Below the pieces are notes generated by a model, which saw only the letters and a program-made list of their open reading frames with translations, did no database searches and had not been told where the DNA came from. Both the position numbers and the translations under genes were made by a program. This document shows positions 41,371-42,131 of a stretch of 42,131 nt of DNA, one piece after another. Each line of letters opens with the position of its first letter. Within the stretch, counting starts at the first letter, position 1. The DNA is from Halorubrum sp. Its GTDB lineage: Archaea > Halobacteriota > Halobacteria > Halobacteriales > Haloferacaceae. The stretch is taken from assembly GCA_028275105.1 (NCBI GenBank), contig JAQCNI010000032.1:1-42131 (forward strand), written 5' to 3'.

Positions 41371-41682
41371 TGGTGGCTTTAGCCACCAGATGAATCCGAC
41401 AATTTAATCCGCAAACTACCGTACCACACACTGTGCGTGGAGAACTGGCGGTTGACTCGGTGTTCGCCACGGTTCATAGCCGAGAGCAAAAAGTAAGCCG
41501 ACCACGCCGACAGTCGGTAAACAATCAGGCAACTCGAAGCCCTCTACGGGGTACGAGTAACGGCTTCGTGGCAAAGCCACTGGCTGACTGTCCAGCAAAC
41601 CTTAGACTCCCAATCTTTAGGATTGACCTGCTCGGCCAACACCGGGTGGGAGGCCTGCGCCTTTAGGCGCGGGAGGATGTCA
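41371..41682 (+). mobile_element. IS200/IS605-type relic lacking tnpA and tnpB
   Basis: Three hairpins with a TTTA-type loop are spaced through this stretch: TGGTGGCTTTAGCCACCA (41371-41388), CAATC-TTTAG-GATTG (41611-41625) and GCGCCTTTAGGCGC (41657-41670). The last is followed by GGGAGGATGTCA (41671-41682). That ending matches what I remember of the right ends of haloarchaeal IS605/IS1341 elements, where the sotRNA/omegaRNA 3' end lies. No TnpA or TnpB frame fits in the roughly 310 bp, so this is a non-autonomous (PATE/MITE-like) derivative. The exact left end is uncertain. Confidence 0.6.
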
Positions 41683-42131
41683 CGAGAACCACCTCATGTT
41701 GTTCGATCTTGCGGACTTCAAATACCGCCGGTTTGCGCTGATCGACGAGAACGGCGGCTTCTTGGTGAGTCGGTTAAATCAGAACGCAAACCCGGTGATT
41801 ACGGCAGAATTACGGGAATAGCGCGGCCGCGCCATTCCCTTGGAGGGCAAGCAGCTCCGAGCTGTTCTCGACGATCTCAACCGGAAGTACATCCATATCG
41901 AGGTCGAAGTTGAGTTCAAACGGGGGCCGTACAATGGGACACAGTCGCTGGATACGAAGCGATTTCGCGTCGTCGTCGTCCCCAACGAGGACGCCGCCGA
42001 CTACCATCTGTACCTGACGAATTTGCGCAGATCTACCGATGTCGGTGGGAAGTTGAATTGTTGTTCCGTGAGCTGAAGACGCAGTACAACTTGGATGAGT
42101 TCGACATGAGCGACAAACACGTGGTGAATAT
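41681..42131 (+). pseudogene. IS4-family (ISH8-like) transposase remnant
   Basis: The frame beginning at 41681 reads HENHLMLFDLADFKYRRFAL, then IDENGGFLVSRLNQNANPVITAELRE, then TAG (41819-41821, in place of an expected Trp codon), RGRAIPLEGKQ and on to VEVEFKRGPYNGTQSLDTKRF and DAADYHLYLTNL. A deletion of about 15 codons with a frame change follows (near 42018-42024). Then the frame reads FAQIYRCRWEVELLFRELKT and QYNLDEFDMSDKHVVN to the window edge. The blocks match the catalytic region of ISH8-type IS4 transposases, including the YRCRWEVELLFRELK motif. The N-terminus is missing, cut by the IS605-type relic. Confidence 0.85.

Noticed and set aside
41416..41598. A 60-codon minus-strand frame inside the IS605-type relic
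   Set aside because: No resemblance to TnpA or TnpB; it lies antisense to the likely RNA scaffold and has no start context.

Overview
The window looks like chromosomal DNA of a haloarchaeon (class Halobacteria, possibly a Halorubrum relative). The grounds are high GC, acidic proteins rich in Asp and Glu, archaeal BRE/TATA promoters with very short leaders, haloarchaeal Tat lipoprotein signals, archaeal-type enzymes (type II GAPDH, methenyl-H4MPT cyclohydrolase, aMBF1, a PGF-CTERM-like anchor) and several small haloarchaea-specific proteins. No rRNA, tRNA or CRISPR array was seen.

Layout. 1-4.7 kb: a 42-residue membrane peptide, a metallophosphoesterase, the secF-secD pair and a frameshifted small gene. 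4.8-8.7 kb: a zinc-ribbon protein, mch, a protein with an Ala/Asp repeat tail, a double PhoU/TrkA-C protein and an NTF2-like protein. 8.7-12.7 kb: two paralogous HD-domain phosphohydrolases flanking a frameshifted universal stress protein, then aMBF1. 12.9-20 kb: a lipoprotein GDPD, a nucleoside-recognition membrane protein, a beta-propeller-like protein, an M29-like aminopeptidase, type II GAPDH, a 59-residue protein, a ZIP transporter and small hypotheticals. 20-24.8 kb: a DUF92 membrane protein, a GNAT acetyltransferase, hisI overlapped by a coiled-coil protein, and zinc-finger or hypothetical genes. 24.8-28.9 kb: a CaiB-type CoA-transferase with two in-frame stops, 6-phosphogluconate dehydrogenase, a DUF5802-like protein and a Vms1-like protein. 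29-33 kb: a secreted PGF-CTERM metallopeptidase, a rhodanese-cupin pair and an epoxide-hydrolase-like enzyme. 33.3-39.1 kb: a complete branched-chain amino acid ABC transporter (livH-M-G-F) with a convergent substrate-binding lipoprotein. 39.3-40.9 kb: a regulator-like domain protein, CinA and a small membrane protein. 41-42.1 kb: an AT-richer, gene-poor junkyard with an IS200/IS605-type relic and an IS4 (ISH8-like) transposase remnant running off the right edge.

The most striking observation is the binding protein of the liv system. Its signal peptide is followed directly by the C-terminal part of a type I periplasmic-binding fold, and the N-terminal lobe comes afterwards, ending exactly where the first part should begin. 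This is an apparent circular permutation with no residue lost. Secondary themes are an unusual number of short in-phase tandem repeats (13-27 bp units at eight loci), several genes carrying single-base lesions, a roughly 110-bp inverted-repeat element, and an IS605 relic that may be an orphan omegaRNA-like locus abutting a transposase fragment.
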